Assembly: GCA_002839355.1 (NCBI GenBank)
Contig: PGXW01000021.1
Span: 1-64,000 of the forward strand
Length of the DNA stretch: 64,000 nucleotides
Reading direction: 5' to 3'
Origin: Spirochaetae bacterium HGW-Spirochaetae-2
GTDB taxonomy: Bacteria; Spirochaetota; Spirochaetia; Sphaerochaetales; Sphaerochaetaceae
A program made the position numbers and the translations under genes. The notes under the pieces are model-generated. The model was given only the letters and a program-made list of their open reading frames with translations, did not search any database and was not told the DNA's origin. This document shows positions 1-7,935 of this stretch, piece after piece (within the stretch, counting starts at the first letter, position 1; the number at the start of each line of letters is the position of its first letter).

Positions 1-341
1 CCCTATGGAACATATACTTAAAAAGTGTGGCTCCAAAGACTTCGACGACTCTGAGAATAAACAACTACGGTTCATGGAGTTATAACCGGACAGTAGTGAC
101 ATTTGATAGTGAATTTGAAGGTATCCCCAGTGGCCCCAGCATATCGCACGACTGTCTCGTGTTTCGGCAAGCCCGCGCTTTGCCTCCCCAACGACCAGAA
201 CCATTGGTCGATCTCAACCATCTCAAACTGTTGGGCATACTCCGCCAAATAGCTGTCCGGATCGGACTGCGAATAGACCAGGTCCAGCCACGAAGGATAT
301 TTCCAAGAACACGTTCCGAACAGTATCGCTCCCATTACCAT
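1..341 (-). pseudogene. DUF72 (YecE-like) gene remnant, frameshifted, cut by window edge
   Basis: From the ATG at 341 the translation gives the DUF72 N-terminal signature GTCSWKYPSW, then MVEIDQWFWS and a FKFTIK strand. It then leaves the family pattern and stops at 72, about 89 residues, against roughly 230-290 for the family. A second frame stays open from about base 105 to base 1 and includes SLEPHFLSIC, which loosely resembles the next helix of the family. A frameshift, natural or a sequencing error, plus truncation at the window edge is the simplest reading. The biochemical function of DUF72 is unknown. Confidence 0.55.
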
Positions 342-399
342 AATCTATCCATGCCACCGGCAGGAGGCAAGCGGTGCAACTTGGGGTAGACGAATTCTT

Positions 400-429
400 T
401 TGACACCCCAGCGGACGAACGTGTACTGT
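400..429 (+). promoter_or_regulatory. Sigma70-like promoter, predicted leaderless start
   Basis: TTGACA at 400-405 and TACTGT at 424-429 are separated by 18 nt. Exactly six bases follow before the ATG at 436, so transcription is expected to begin at the A of that ATG. No Shine-Dalgarno sequence precedes the ATG. The in-frame TTG at 400 is part of the -35 box and is therefore a poor start candidate. Confidence 0.55.
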
Positions 430-435
430 AAGCCA

Positions 436-1407
436 ATGGCTTTTATCGTCTTCCTGCTACTCATGCTAGCCTCCTCTGGTGCTGCCTGGTACATAACCAG
501 AAGGGAAAAAAGAAGTTTCCGAAGTTGGACAAGTGAGCAATTGCTGCATTTGAGGTGGAAGAAGGGTTGGTTTCATGCGAACGAGGACCCCCAGCACTTT
601 CTCAGGCAACAGGCCCTGGTGAATGAGAATCCCTATATCATGCCGGCTCCTTTGAAGCTGCTTGGTAGTATCGAACGCAAGGTGATCGCCGAATTGGATT
701 GCGTTGTCTTGCAGGAACGCACCGGCACAACAAACCTGAGGATTCTCTACCTGCATGGGGGAGCATATGTCGAACAACCGATACTTCCCCATTGGCTGTT
801 TCTCGACAGGATAAACAATGCGTGCAGGGCGATAATCACCGTTCCCCTCTATCCGAAAGCGCCAGTCCACACATTCGAAGAGACGACCGACCGATTGATC
901 GCACTGTATCGGAAGATGTTGGAAAGATCAAAGGCAAGGAACATCGTTGTCATGGGTGATTCTGCTGGGGGAGGATTGGCAATGGCCTTGTCGCAACACA
1001 TAGCATTGTCGGGTCTGCCCATTCCCAAGGCAACCATCCTCATTTCCCCTTGGTTGGACATCACATTGCGGAATGCCGATATCGATGCTCTCGAACCGAA
1101 GGATCCCATGTTGAACAGGAACCAGCTGAAGGCAATGGGACAGGCGTGGGTAGGAAATGGTGATCCCAACCATTGGAAGGTAAGCCCCATCAATGGCCCT
1201 CTCATAGGACTTCCCCCATTGTCATTGTTTATCGGCACGCATGAGCTTTTCCTTGCCGATGCGAGAAAACTGTTGCTGTTGTGCAAGAGGAACGGTGTTC
1301 AAATCGATTATCACGAGTATCCCAAGATGAACCACGACTTTCCGCTCTTTCCCATTCCCGAGGCAAGGAAAGCCCAGAAACATATCGTGGAGATCATCAA
1401 GGGGTGA
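436..1407 (+). CDS. Membrane-anchored alpha/beta hydrolase (HSL-like esterase)
   Basis: A 324-residue member of the hormone-sensitive-lipase-like alpha/beta hydrolases (acetyl esterase type), which hydrolyse short acyl esters. The oxyanion-hole motif HGGAY lies near residue 107, the nucleophile elbow GDSAGGG has Ser at about 176, and the triad is probably completed by Asp about 275 (LADARK) and His about 300 (MNHDF). The N-terminus is hydrophobic (AFIVFLLLMLASS) followed by KREKR-type basic residues, so the enzyme is likely anchored in the membrane. ATG 436 is preferred over the in-frame TTG 400 because the latter sits in a -35 box. The substrate is unknown. It converges on the DUF3006 gene with only 3 nt between the stops. 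Confidence 0.85.
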   Translation: MAFIVFLLLMLASSGAAWYITRREKRSFRSWTSEQLLHLRWKKGWFHANEDPQHFLRQQALVNENPYIMPAPLKLLGSIERKVIAELDCVVLQERTGTTNLRILYLHGGAYVEQPILPHWLFLDRINNACRAIITVPLYPKAPVHTFEETTDRLIALYRKMLERSKARNIVVMGDSAGGGLAMALSQHIALSGLPIPKATILISPWLDITLRNADIDALEPKDPMLNRNQLKAMGQAWVGNGDPNHWKVSPINGPLIGLPPLSLFIGTHELFLADARKLLLLCKRNGVQIDYHEYPKMNHDFPLFPIPEARKAQKHIVEIIKG

Positions 1408-1410
1408 GAA

Positions 1411-1572
1411 TCATTCTACTTTCCGGTAGGTCCCATCGACATATTTCAGTTGGTCTCCTGCAACCGAATCCACAGGGATATCCTCGAATGGGATATTGAC
1501 GGTTCGATCATCCGTTGCGTTGCACACTGCGTAATCTTCTTCGAATCGTTCGATCCTGTATAAAATGTCCAT
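1411..1572 (-). CDS. DUF3006-like small protein
   Basis: A 53-codon gene of the DUF3006 type. It starts MDILYRIERFEEDYAVC and continues with a short stretch ending in a TVNIPFEDIP segment, matching the family pattern of a basic strand, ERFEG-like turn, DYAV strand and a later IP. AAGGAGG stands four bases before the ATG at 1572, which supports real translation. DUF3006 proteins are small, probably beta-rich and of unknown function, often in secreted or metallohydrolase contexts. The gene faces the end of the esterase gene. Confidence 0.7.
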   Translation of the reverse strand: MDILYRIERFEEDYAVCNATDDRTVNIPFEDIPVDSVAGDQLKYVDGTYRKVE

Positions 1573-1829
1573 ACATCCTCCTTCGTTGGTATGCTCGGGT
1601 ATTGTGTCCTGGTAACATCATGGTGGTATCGGAACTGTGGCAACCACATAAGAGCCCGGGACTGCTTACCCGGACAACATGCGTCGGTGTGTACTGCTGC
1701 CTGTCGGTCATGGTGGACAAATATATTGCCATCAGGCCTCCTGAGGCCATTATGGATGACAATTCTGCACCTGTCAAACAAAGATTCTCCAATAAGCGGA
1801 AGCATTGTCCGCGGTTTGTTCACCAAAAC
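1573..1829. other. Intergenic stretch without a supported gene
   Basis: Between the DUF3006 start and the next promoter no frame shows protein-like composition or a convincing ribosome binding site. The only structure I see is the inverted repeat GGCCTC-CT-GAGGCC at 1735-1748, which lacks a T-run and so is not an obvious terminator. Long open frames here are extensions of the downstream gene or antisense shadows. Confidence 0.5.
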
Positions 1830-1858
1830 TTGCATTTCCCGATTGGTTGGCGTAGAAT
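1830..1858 (+). promoter_or_regulatory. Sigma70-like promoter for the membrane-protein gene
   Basis: TTGCAT at 1830-1835, a 17-nt spacer, and TAGAAT at 1853-1858. This places transcription start near 1865, about 19 nt ahead of the ATG at 1884. It argues against any start upstream of 1865 for the following gene. Confidence 0.5.
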
Positions 1859-1883
1859 AGGCGTTTATGAGTGGAGAAGTCGG

Positions 1884-3371
1884 ATGATCGATGTTCGCGT
1901 ACATTCAAGCAGGCACCTCGAGACGAAAATCACCTACCCCATATCCGAGCATACCTCGTATGACAGGGATGTGAATTATTATATCTTCACCCCCGCACAA
2001 CTGCATGTCTGTGCCGATTTCATTTCGGATGAAGCCATGTTGAGAAAGTTCCAGGCCCATGCCCGCTATAGCTCACCGGAAATCACCTTGGATGAGTTGT
2101 TGGACAAGGGAAACAGGACGAGTCCACTGGTTTTGTTGGAATCGTATACCCGACAGCGGGTAGAACGGTCGGGTGACGTCGCCGATACGATATTCATGCA
2201 TGAATTGCAGACGCTGTCCAACTCCTTTCGACACGAATCCGGCATCATCCTGTCCGAATGCAAGGAATTGGCCAAGGAGAACAAACTGGACGAGCTCCGT
2301 GGATTGCTCCAGGATTGGTACAAGGAAACCGGTTATGCCATGCAGCGGTTCCGGGCGTTATTGAAAATGATGCGGGTGTTCTATCCCACCGGGAACCGTA
2401 TGGTGACCGCGTTCGAGTGGGCCGACGAGGCGATCAGCCTTGTGGTGGAAAGCACCAGTCTGGAGATGTACTTGTCGTTGGAACCGTTGTTCGGTGAGTT
2501 GCAGGAATCCGCATACAACCTGTTGCGTCATTCGCGGGCGGAACTCGGGTATCGTCGCGAGCAGAAATACGAATCGGTAGTCAGCAAGGGCAACCGGTAT
2601 TCGACTGAAGCGGTCGCCTATCGTTCGGGCGTGCTCAAGAAATGGACCCAGTCAGTCCTGTACCTGACCCCGGTCCACTCGAAGGCACCCCAACGGGTCG
2701 CGGGTGTACTGGCGGGAACAGCCGCCGCCATAGCGATGACATTCGCGACGCTTGCCGCCATATTCGCCGAAACCTTCTTTTTGAAGAACAGTATGCAATG
2801 GGCGTTGTTGGTCATCCTTGCCTATGTGTTCAAGGATAGGATCAAGGAGGGGCTCAGGGCGTTCTTCTCACGTGTCGTTCCCCGCCTGCTTGCCGACCAG
2901 ATATCCTCTTTCATTTCTCCGCGTACCGGTAAGAGGTTGAGCAGGACGAAAGTGGTCATACATATAAGGAAAGCCTCCGACATGCCGCCGGAAATACAGG
3001 ACAAGCGGCTTGAGGATGGCAATCCGTTCCAAGACATGTTGCCGCAGGAGGATGTCGTCCACTACACCCGGTTCGTCAAGATCTTCAAGACCGAGAAGGA
3101 TAGGACCATCGGGCCTTGGATCAATGCGATCACTGTCATTACACGTATCCGGATCGACGATTGGCTGAAGGAGATGGATGATCCGAACGATGTCATGTAT
3201 GTGGCCTCCGGTGATGGTGATTTTGAACAGCAGAACAGCGACAGGGTATACCATGTCCATCTGGTGATCACCGAGACATCGAAGAAGCAGGATATCAACG
3301 ATATCCACCATTACCGCATCATCATGAACAAGAAGGGGATATTGCGGATGGAAACCTTGGACAGACCCTAG
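1884..3371 (+). CDS. Hypothetical protein with central membrane hairpin
   Basis: A 495-residue protein I do not recognise. About 270 soluble residues (helical, rich in charged residues) precede two membrane segments, roughly residues 272-300 (Ala/Thr rich, GVLAGTAAAIAMTF) and 303-317 (MQWALLVILAYVF). About 175 mostly soluble residues follow, with a beta-rich tail (VVIHIRKAS, RVYHVHLVIT). The start at 1884 has GGAGAAG seven bases upstream and lies just after a promoter; the frame is open upstream but that part has no coding character. It converges on the HD gene with a 4-nt gap. Function is unknown. Confidence 0.75.
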   Translation: MIDVRVHSSRHLETKITYPISEHTSYDRDVNYYIFTPAQLHVCADFISDEAMLRKFQAHARYSSPEITLDELLDKGNRTSPLVLLESYTRQRVERSGDVADTIFMHELQTLSNSFRHESGIILSECKELAKENKLDELRGLLQDWYKETGYAMQRFRALLKMMRVFYPTGNRMVTAFEWADEAISLVVESTSLEMYLSLEPLFGELQESAYNLLRHSRAELGYRREQKYESVVSKGNRYSTEAVAYRSGVLKKWTQSVLYLTPVHSKAPQRVAGVLAGTAAAIAMTFATLAAIFAETFFLKNSMQWALLVILAYVFKDRIKEGLRAFFSRVVPRLLADQISSFISPRTGKRLSRTKVVIHIRKASDMPPEIQDKRLEDGNPFQDMLPQEDVVHYTRFVKIFKTEKDRTIGPWINAITVITRIRIDDWLKEMDDPNDVMYVASGDGDFEQQNSDRVYHVHLVITETSKKQDINDIHHYRIIMNKKGILRMETLDRP

Positions 3372-3375
3372 CGGA

Positions 3376-3930
3376 CTAAGCCAGATCCAATTCCGGTGCG
3401 ATTTCGCGCATGCCTTCGATTGTAAGCTGTATGACCTGGTCGAGTTCCATGCCCACCATCTGCGAGCCCCGGGCAATCAGTTCCCTATCCACTCCGACAG
3501 AGAAACCCTTGGTCTTCCATTTCTTCTTCACCGATTTCACTTCCAGGTCCATGAGGCTTTTCGAAGGACGCATGAGAGCCGTGGCTGTGACCAGTCCTGT
3601 CAGTTCATCTATGGTGAACAGCACCTTTTCCATGGGATGGACCGGTTCGACATCGCTGCACAAGGTCCATCCGTGGGAAACGACCGCATGGATGATATCG
3701 TCGGATACCCCGGCGGTCGAGAGGAGTTCGGGAGCCTTCTTGCAGTGTTCGTCGGGATACTGCTCGTAATCGATATCGTGCAGGAGTCCTACAATGCCCC
3801 AATAGTCCACGTCGTGCCCCATTTCCCGGGCAAAGCGACGCATGACTGCTTCCACGGACAATGCATGCTTGTAGAGGCTGTCCGAGGAATTGTATTGCCT
3901 GTACAATTGAAGAGCTTCATTTCTGGTCAT
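3376..3930 (-). CDS. HD-domain phosphohydrolase
   Basis: A 184-residue HD-superfamily protein of the short, HDIG-related type found in many anaerobes. It shows H-ALSVEAVMR, then LLHDIDYEQYP carrying the HD dyad, and HAVVSHGW with another candidate metal ligand. Such proteins are metal-dependent phosphohydrolases, often of nucleotides, but the substrate is not predictable here. The ATG at 3930 follows GGAGG by five bases; an upstream in-frame start at 3984 would add 18 residues lacking family character. It shares no operon with neighbours. Confidence 0.8.
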   Translation of the reverse strand: MTRNEALQLYRQYNSSDSLYKHALSVEAVMRRFAREMGHDVDYWGIVGLLHDIDYEQYPDEHCKKAPELLSTAGVSDDIIHAVVSHGWTLCSDVEPVHPMEKVLFTIDELTGLVTATALMRPSKSLMDLEVKSVKKKWKTKGFSVGVDRELIARGSQMVGMELDQVIQLTIEGMREIAPELDLA

Positions 3931-4025
3931 CGTATCCTCCAAGGTCAAAAAAGTACCATACAAACCAATTTGTATCATCTGCACCGGTTTACAGCAATAT
4001 CTCCGGTAAAACTTTCCAATCCCCC

Positions 4026-4054
4026 TTTATCACATGACCTCTATATGGTATGAT
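4026..4054 (+). promoter_or_regulatory. Candidate promoter of the leader ORF-corA unit
   Basis: TATGAT at 4049-4054 is a good -10 box; 17 nt upstream lies TTTATC (4026-4031), a weak -35. Transcription would begin near 4061, giving a leader of nearly 200 nt before the corA ATG. Confidence 0.4.
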
Positions 4055-4113
4055 TTTTATGTCTCGGGCATTGCCGATATGGCGATGGATTCTTTTCACA
4101 CAAGGAGGATGCT

Positions 4114-4203
4114 ATGTCTACTTCAGACGATGGCGGGAGTATACGCTATCGCCCATCAAAAAAATACATTTCAGCGCTCCTCCCGAACCAAGCCAACGTG
4201 TAG
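4114..4203 (+). CDS. Short leader ORF upstream of corA
   Basis: A 29-codon ORF beginning MSTSDDGGSIRYRPSKKYIS and ending at the TAG at 4201. AAGGAGG with 5-nt spacing to its ATG is among the strongest ribosome binding sites in the window, so it is very likely translated. It ends 50 nt before corA and is followed by hairpin-forming sequence. Short ORFs controlling Mg2+ transporters are known (mgtL, mgtM in enterobacteria), but this peptide shows no relation to them. It may be a leader peptide or simply a small protein. Confidence 0.5.
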   Translation: MSTSDDGGSIRYRPSKKYISALLPNQANV

Positions 4204-4205
4204 TT

Positions 4206-4227
4206 CCAGCCCTGCCAGGGCTGCTGG
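4206..4227 (+). promoter_or_regulatory. Hairpin-forming sequence between leader ORF and corA
   Basis: AGCCCT-GCC-AGGGCT forms a compact hairpin at 4208-4222. An alternative pairing joins CCAGC (4206-4210) with GCTGG (4223-4227). The element begins three bases after the leader stop codon and lies before the corA ribosome binding site (GAGGAGGA at about 4243-4250), so ribosome position on the leader could change its folding. There is no T-run, so translational control is more likely than termination. Confidence 0.4.
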
Positions 4228-4253
4228 TTCCCGGGGAATGCCGAGGAGGAACC

Positions 4254-5282
4254 ATGATCACAATCCGAAACGATATAGCCAGCAGAATTCCAGGTGACAA
4301 CACATCTTCGGGTGGCTACACTTGGATCGATGCCCGAGAGATCACACGTGACGATATAACCGAATTGCAGGAAAACTACGCTATCAGCTCGGAACTTCTC
4401 GCGGATATTATGGACTTGGACGAACAAGCCCGTATCGAGAAGGAGGACGACTATGTAGTCCTTATCGTTCGACTTCCTGCTTTCGCGGATGATAGCCATG
4501 GTATCAACCAATATTGCGTTCCACTTGGCATTGTCATGATGAAGGATACCATCATCACCATTTGCCAGAGCGACAGCGTGATCCTCGAGGACTTCGCACG
4601 CAACCGGTTCCGGCAGTATCCGGTCCAGACGCAGGAAGGGTTTGTCATCAGTCTCATGGGGCGGGCGGCCATGGTCTTTATCCGGCTGTTGAAATACCTG
4701 AACAGGCAGAAGAACCTGATTGAAGAAGAATTGCATAAGTCTGTCCGCAATGACGAACTTATCCAATTGCTCTCCATACAGAAATCACTCGTATATTTCA
4801 CCACCAGCCTCACGACCAATGAAATCCTCCTGGAGAAATTGCAGAAGTCACCATATTTCCGCGTGAATACCGATGAAGAGCGGGAATTCCTGGAAGATAT
4901 CATCATCGACAACAAGCAGGCTATCGAGATGTCCAACATCTACTCGTCGATCCTCACCGGAACCATGGATGCCTTCGCTTCTGTTATTTCCAACAATCTG
5001 AGCATTATCATGCGGAGACTTACGGTCATTTCCATTGCATTCATGTTTCCGACCTTTCTCGTCGGCTATTACGGCATGAACCTGAAGCTTCCGTTCGAAG
5101 GGAATCCGTTCATGATGTACTGGATTATTGGATTAAGCCTTCTTGCCGGTTTTGGAAGCACCTATATACTGAGTGACAAGCGATCGAGAAAACGAGCGGA
5201 ACGGCACTTGGAATCGGCAAGGAAACGGCGGGAGAAACAACGGCGGACCAACCGCCGAAAAGGTCGCGTCCGGGAGGATTGA
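4254..5282 (+). CDS. corA: CorA-family divalent metal transporter
   Basis: A 342-residue CorA/MIT-family channel for Mg2+ or other divalent ions in the inner membrane. A long cytoplasmic alpha/beta and coiled-coil region covers residues 1-255. Two transmembrane helices lie at the C-terminus, with the signature YGMN at about 273-276 between them, followed by a strongly basic tail. The ATG at 4254 follows GAGGAGGA; longer upstream frames have no CorA character. A 29-codon leader ORF and hairpin precede it, suggesting regulated translation. Ion specificity (Mg, Co, Zn) cannot be read from sequence. Confidence 0.88.
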   Translation: MITIRNDIASRIPGDNTSSGGYTWIDAREITRDDITELQENYAISSELLADIMDLDEQARIEKEDDYVVLIVRLPAFADDSHGINQYCVPLGIVMMKDTIITICQSDSVILEDFARNRFRQYPVQTQEGFVISLMGRAAMVFIRLLKYLNRQKNLIEEELHKSVRNDELIQLLSIQKSLVYFTTSLTTNEILLEKLQKSPYFRVNTDEEREFLEDIIIDNKQAIEMSNIYSSILTGTMDAFASVISNNLSIIMRRLTVISIAFMFPTFLVGYYGMNLKLPFEGNPFMMYWIIGLSLLAGFGSTYILSDKRSRKRAERHLESARKRREKQRRTNRRKGRVRED

Positions 5283-5336
5283 CTGGACGTCGGGTTTCCT
5301 ATACATTGCCTCCAACCTCCGAGGGGTGGGGTGAAG

Positions 5337-6011
5337 ATGGAAGCTCTCTATTCGCTTTGCGATCGATTCTCCGAGTTTTCGGTTTCCAGCCAATGGCGCT
5401 CGCTCTTGGATTTGTATCTACTTATTGAAAAAGAAACTACAGAATTCCAGAAAACGTATGGTGTGGCATGTCCTCCAGGGTGCGGCACCTGTTGTGAGCA
5501 CTTTGTGCCCGAGTTGACAGACCTGGAGGCTTCCTTGATAGGAGCCTACTTGCTTTTCGTGAAGCAAGACCCTTCTGTGGTTGCGAGACTCGCCGCATTC
5601 GAAGCTTCCAGCGGCATGTGTCCACTCTATGATCCCGATTCGCCGTACCACTGCACCGTGTACCCCGTTCGAGGCATGATCTGCCGTCTGTTCGGAGCTT
5701 GTCCCTCGGACGACAAATTTGGAAATCCACTCTTCCGCAAGTGCAAATACAACACCAATGGGGATTCCCCTGCCTCGTTGGATGCCAGGGATTTTGGCAC
5801 AGATACCACCGATATCCCGACCATGCGGAAACTGTCCGTCCAATTCTCGGCTTTGGAACCGATTGCCGCTACACTGCCGATCGCAGATGCGCTCCTGCGG
5901 TCCTTCTCACGGTTGCAGTTTATCGCCGCACACATGGGTAGCGATTCTCATGACGATGACAATGGCGGCTCCGATCCTTTGGTTCCGACTCCTACACCCT
6001 TGGCTTCATGA
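5337..6011 (+). CDS. YkgJ-family cysteine-cluster protein
   Basis: About 224 residues with the YkgJ/CxxCxxCC metal-binding cluster: CPPGCGTCC near residues 46-54, then CPLYDPDSPYHCTVYPVRG, RLFGACPS and KCK further on. These cysteines are expected to bind zinc or an iron-sulfur cluster; the family's role is unknown. A GTG at 5331 is an alternative start two codons upstream, both after a GAGGGGTGGGG purine tract. The last 64 bases overlap the end of the oppositely oriented MFS gene. Confidence 0.8.
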   Translation: MEALYSLCDRFSEFSVSSQWRSLLDLYLLIEKETTEFQKTYGVACPPGCGTCCEHFVPELTDLEASLIGAYLLFVKQDPSVVARLAAFEASSGMCPLYDPDSPYHCTVYPVRGMICRLFGACPSDDKFGNPLFRKCKYNTNGDSPASLDARDFGTDTTDIPTMRKLSVQFSALEPIAATLPIADALLRSFSRLQFIAAHMGSDSHDDDNGGSDPLVPTPTPLAS

Positions 6012-7198
6012 TTGCGTTTCCCGAGTATCCGGATGGCAGCGAGGCATACCAGCATGGCAAGGGGATACGCCGTGCCAGCGAGCATTCCCACACGCAACGG
6101 AGAGAGGGTAGCGGAGGCAGGTACGAAGTCCGCTATGAGTCCGAGCAACCAGGGGCCGACAGCCGCTCCGGTATCTCCTCCCGCGGCAAGGATCGCGAAC
6201 ATCGACGCTCCCGCCAAAGGAAAGCGGTGCGCGGCGTTGACTACCGAGCCAGGCCACAAGAGTGCGACTCCAAGCCCGCAGCCGGCACACGCTACCAGTG
6301 AAATCCACGGAATAGGGGAGAGTGCGGCCACAAGATAACAACCCGCCGCGAAAAACGATCCCCAGAACATGACGTGCCACACATCGATGTTCTTGCCATA
6401 TTTGCCATAGAGCATCCTTCCCGTCCCGAGCAAAGCGGCGAACAAACACAAACCCAAAAGGTCCCCGGTGGTCTTCGAGAGTCCCAGTGTTGTCTCGGCG
6501 TAGGCCGATGTCCATTGGGACATCGATACTTCCGCCGCACCTCCCAATGCTATTCCCGTTACGACCAACATGAAGAACGGGGACGCCAGCAGCGTCCTTG
6601 TCGAGGTCCTGTGTTCGTCCGGAACCTGGGGGGCGAGGGGAACACGGAGAAAATTGAAGAAGTTGAGCAACGGTATGATTGACCAGATGAGGACGATGAT
6701 GGGCCAATTCACACTACCGAACAGGGCTATCATGACCGAGGTAAGCACCACGACACCAATGAAACCCCATGCATAGAACGCATGGAGCAGACTCATGGCA
6801 GCAGCCTTGGCCTCCGAGGGAATCGCCTGGACTATCGCACTGAGCAACAGCTCGAGCAATCCTCCGCCGCAGGAGAATACGACAGTGGCGAGCATGATTC
6901 CAAGGTAGGGATTTGTCGGGAACAACCGGGGAGCGAAGGCGAACATGACGAATCCGAGGAACACCATAAGGTGTCCGAACGTGATGAAAGGACGTACACC
7001 ATAGCGGTCCACAGGTTTGCTGAAAGCGAGATCGGCCACTATCTGGGTGAAGAAGTTGATGAGGGTCAACCTTCCGACTTGTTCGAATGAAAGTCCGAAA
7101 CCTTGCATGAGTGTCACAAACAATAATGGCGACAGGTTGGTCACCAGCGCTCCTACCAGGTTGCCCAGATAGCAAGCGCGGATAGTAGATGTATACAT
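5948..7198 (-). CDS. MFS transporter
   Basis: A 416-residue major facilitator permease with about 12 hydrophobic helices in two halves. Loop 2-3 carries the family-like SKPVDRYGVRPFITFG motif. A Gly-rich helix near the C-terminal half (AACAGCGLGVALLWPG) resembles fucose/sugar-type MFS carriers, but the substrate is not predictable. The start ATG at 7198 lies seven bases after a TATAAT box and has no Shine-Dalgarno, so the mRNA is predicted leaderless. The 3' end overlaps the YkgJ gene. Confidence 0.82.
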   Translation of the reverse strand: MYTSTIRACYLGNLVGALVTNLSPLLFVTLMQGFGLSFEQVGRLTLINFFTQIVADLAFSKPVDRYGVRPFITFGHLMVFLGFVMFAFAPRLFPTNPYLGIMLATVVFSCGGGLLELLLSAIVQAIPSEAKAAAMSLLHAFYAWGFIGVVVLTSVMIALFGSVNWPIIVLIWSIIPLLNFFNFLRVPLAPQVPDEHRTSTRTLLASPFFMLVVTGIALGGAAEVSMSQWTSAYAETTLGLSKTTGDLLGLCLFAALLGTGRMLYGKYGKNIDVWHVMFWGSFFAAGCYLVAALSPIPWISLVACAGCGLGVALLWPGSVVNAAHRFPLAGASMFAILAAGGDTGAAVGPWLLGLIADFVPASATLSPLRVGMLAGTAYPLAMLVCLAAIRILGKRNHEAKGVGVGTKGSEPPLSSS

Positions 7199-7205
7199 AA
7201 AGCGG

Positions 7206-7235
7206 ATTATATACCCGGGTGACGTACCCTGTAAA
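7206..7235 (-). promoter_or_regulatory. Promoter of the MFS gene, predicted leaderless
   Basis: On the minus strand TTTACA (7235-7230), 18-nt spacer and a perfect TATAAT (7211-7206). Seven bases remain before the ATG at 7198, so the transcript should begin at or one base before the start codon. It interleaves with the divergent promoter of the phosphatase gene. Confidence 0.6.
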
Positions 7236-7248
7236 GTTCGGTTATACT
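7219..7248 (+). promoter_or_regulatory. Promoter of the HAD phosphatase gene, predicted leaderless
   Basis: GTGACG (7219-7224), 18-nt spacer and TATACT (7243-7248). Six bases follow to the ATG at 7255, so the A of the ATG is the predicted first transcribed base. The core overlaps the oppositely directed MFS promoter between 7219 and 7235, so the two polymerases should compete. Confidence 0.5.
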
Positions 7249-7254
7249 CGAATC

Positions 7255-7935
7255 ATGACTACATACAATACATTTTCAGCATTATTGTTCGACCTTGACG
7301 GCACACTGGTGGATACCTCGCGGGATATTGCCTTCGCGCTCAATGCCGCCCTCGCAAGTGCGGGAGTCGCACCGGTTTCCGACAACGATTGCATGCGGTA
7401 TGTCGGGAGGGGATTGCGCAATGCGCTGGCCTGTGCCTTGTGTGATGCGGGGGAAACTGTTGGGGACCATGATATGGACGCGTTGCTCAAAATACTGCAA
7501 AAAACATACGAAGAACATCCATTCGATAGGGCCCGCGTGTACCCGGGCATCGACCGGATACTCGAGAAATCTGTTGCAGGTGGGTACAAACTCGGAGTAC
7601 TATCGAATAAGGACGATTCGTTGGTCAAGCGTATCGTAGGGGAACTCTTCGGGCAGATACCGTTCATCATGATTCAAGGTGCGGCAGAGCCGATTCCCCT
7701 AAAACCCGACCCGACGTCGGCCCGTATGTTCGCGCGATCCGCTGGGTGTGCTGCCGGTTCTGTACTCTTGGTAGGTGATACCGAGGTGGATTATCAGACG
7801 GCATTGGCTGCAGGAATGCGGACGGCGGTGGTAACCTGGGGATTCCGGAGCAGGTCAAACCTGGAATCCGCGGGCTGCGCACCATTGTACGATACGGTCG
7901 AGGAACTTGAGACGGAGGTATTCCCATGGCAATGA
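7255..7935 (+). CDS. HAD-family phosphatase (phosphoglycolate phosphatase-like)
   Basis: A 226-residue haloacid-dehalogenase phosphatase of the Gph/PgmB subfamily with a helical cap. Motif I is FDLDGTLVD at about residues 11-19, motif II SNKDD, the motif III lysine is in PLKPDP, and motif IV is LLVGDTEVDYQTALAAG. It probably hydrolyses a small phosphate ester such as 2-phosphoglycolate, though members of this group vary. ATG 7255 is chosen because homology begins right after it and the -10 box lies six bases upstream. It overlaps phosphoglucomutase by 10 nt, implying coupling. Confidence 0.82.
   Translation: MTTYNTFSALLFDLDGTLVDTSRDIAFALNAALASAGVAPVSDNDCMRYVGRGLRNALACALCDAGETVGDHDMDALLKILQKTYEEHPFDRARVYPGIDRILEKSVAGGYKLGVLSNKDDSLVKRIVGELFGQIPFIMIQGAAEPIPLKPDPTSARMFARSAGCAAGSVLLVGDTEVDYQTALAAGMRTAVVTWGFRSRSNLESAGCAPLYDTVEELETEVFPWQ

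Noticed and set aside
1446-1904. 152-codon minus-strand frame upstream of the DUF3006 gene
   Set aside because: No ribosome binding site, no family match; the smaller in-region frame with AAGGAGG and DUF3006 pattern explains the locus better.
2868-3476. 202-codon minus-strand frame opposite the membrane-protein gene
   Set aside because: Overlaps two genes with supported starts and has no promoter, ribosome binding site or recognisable motif.
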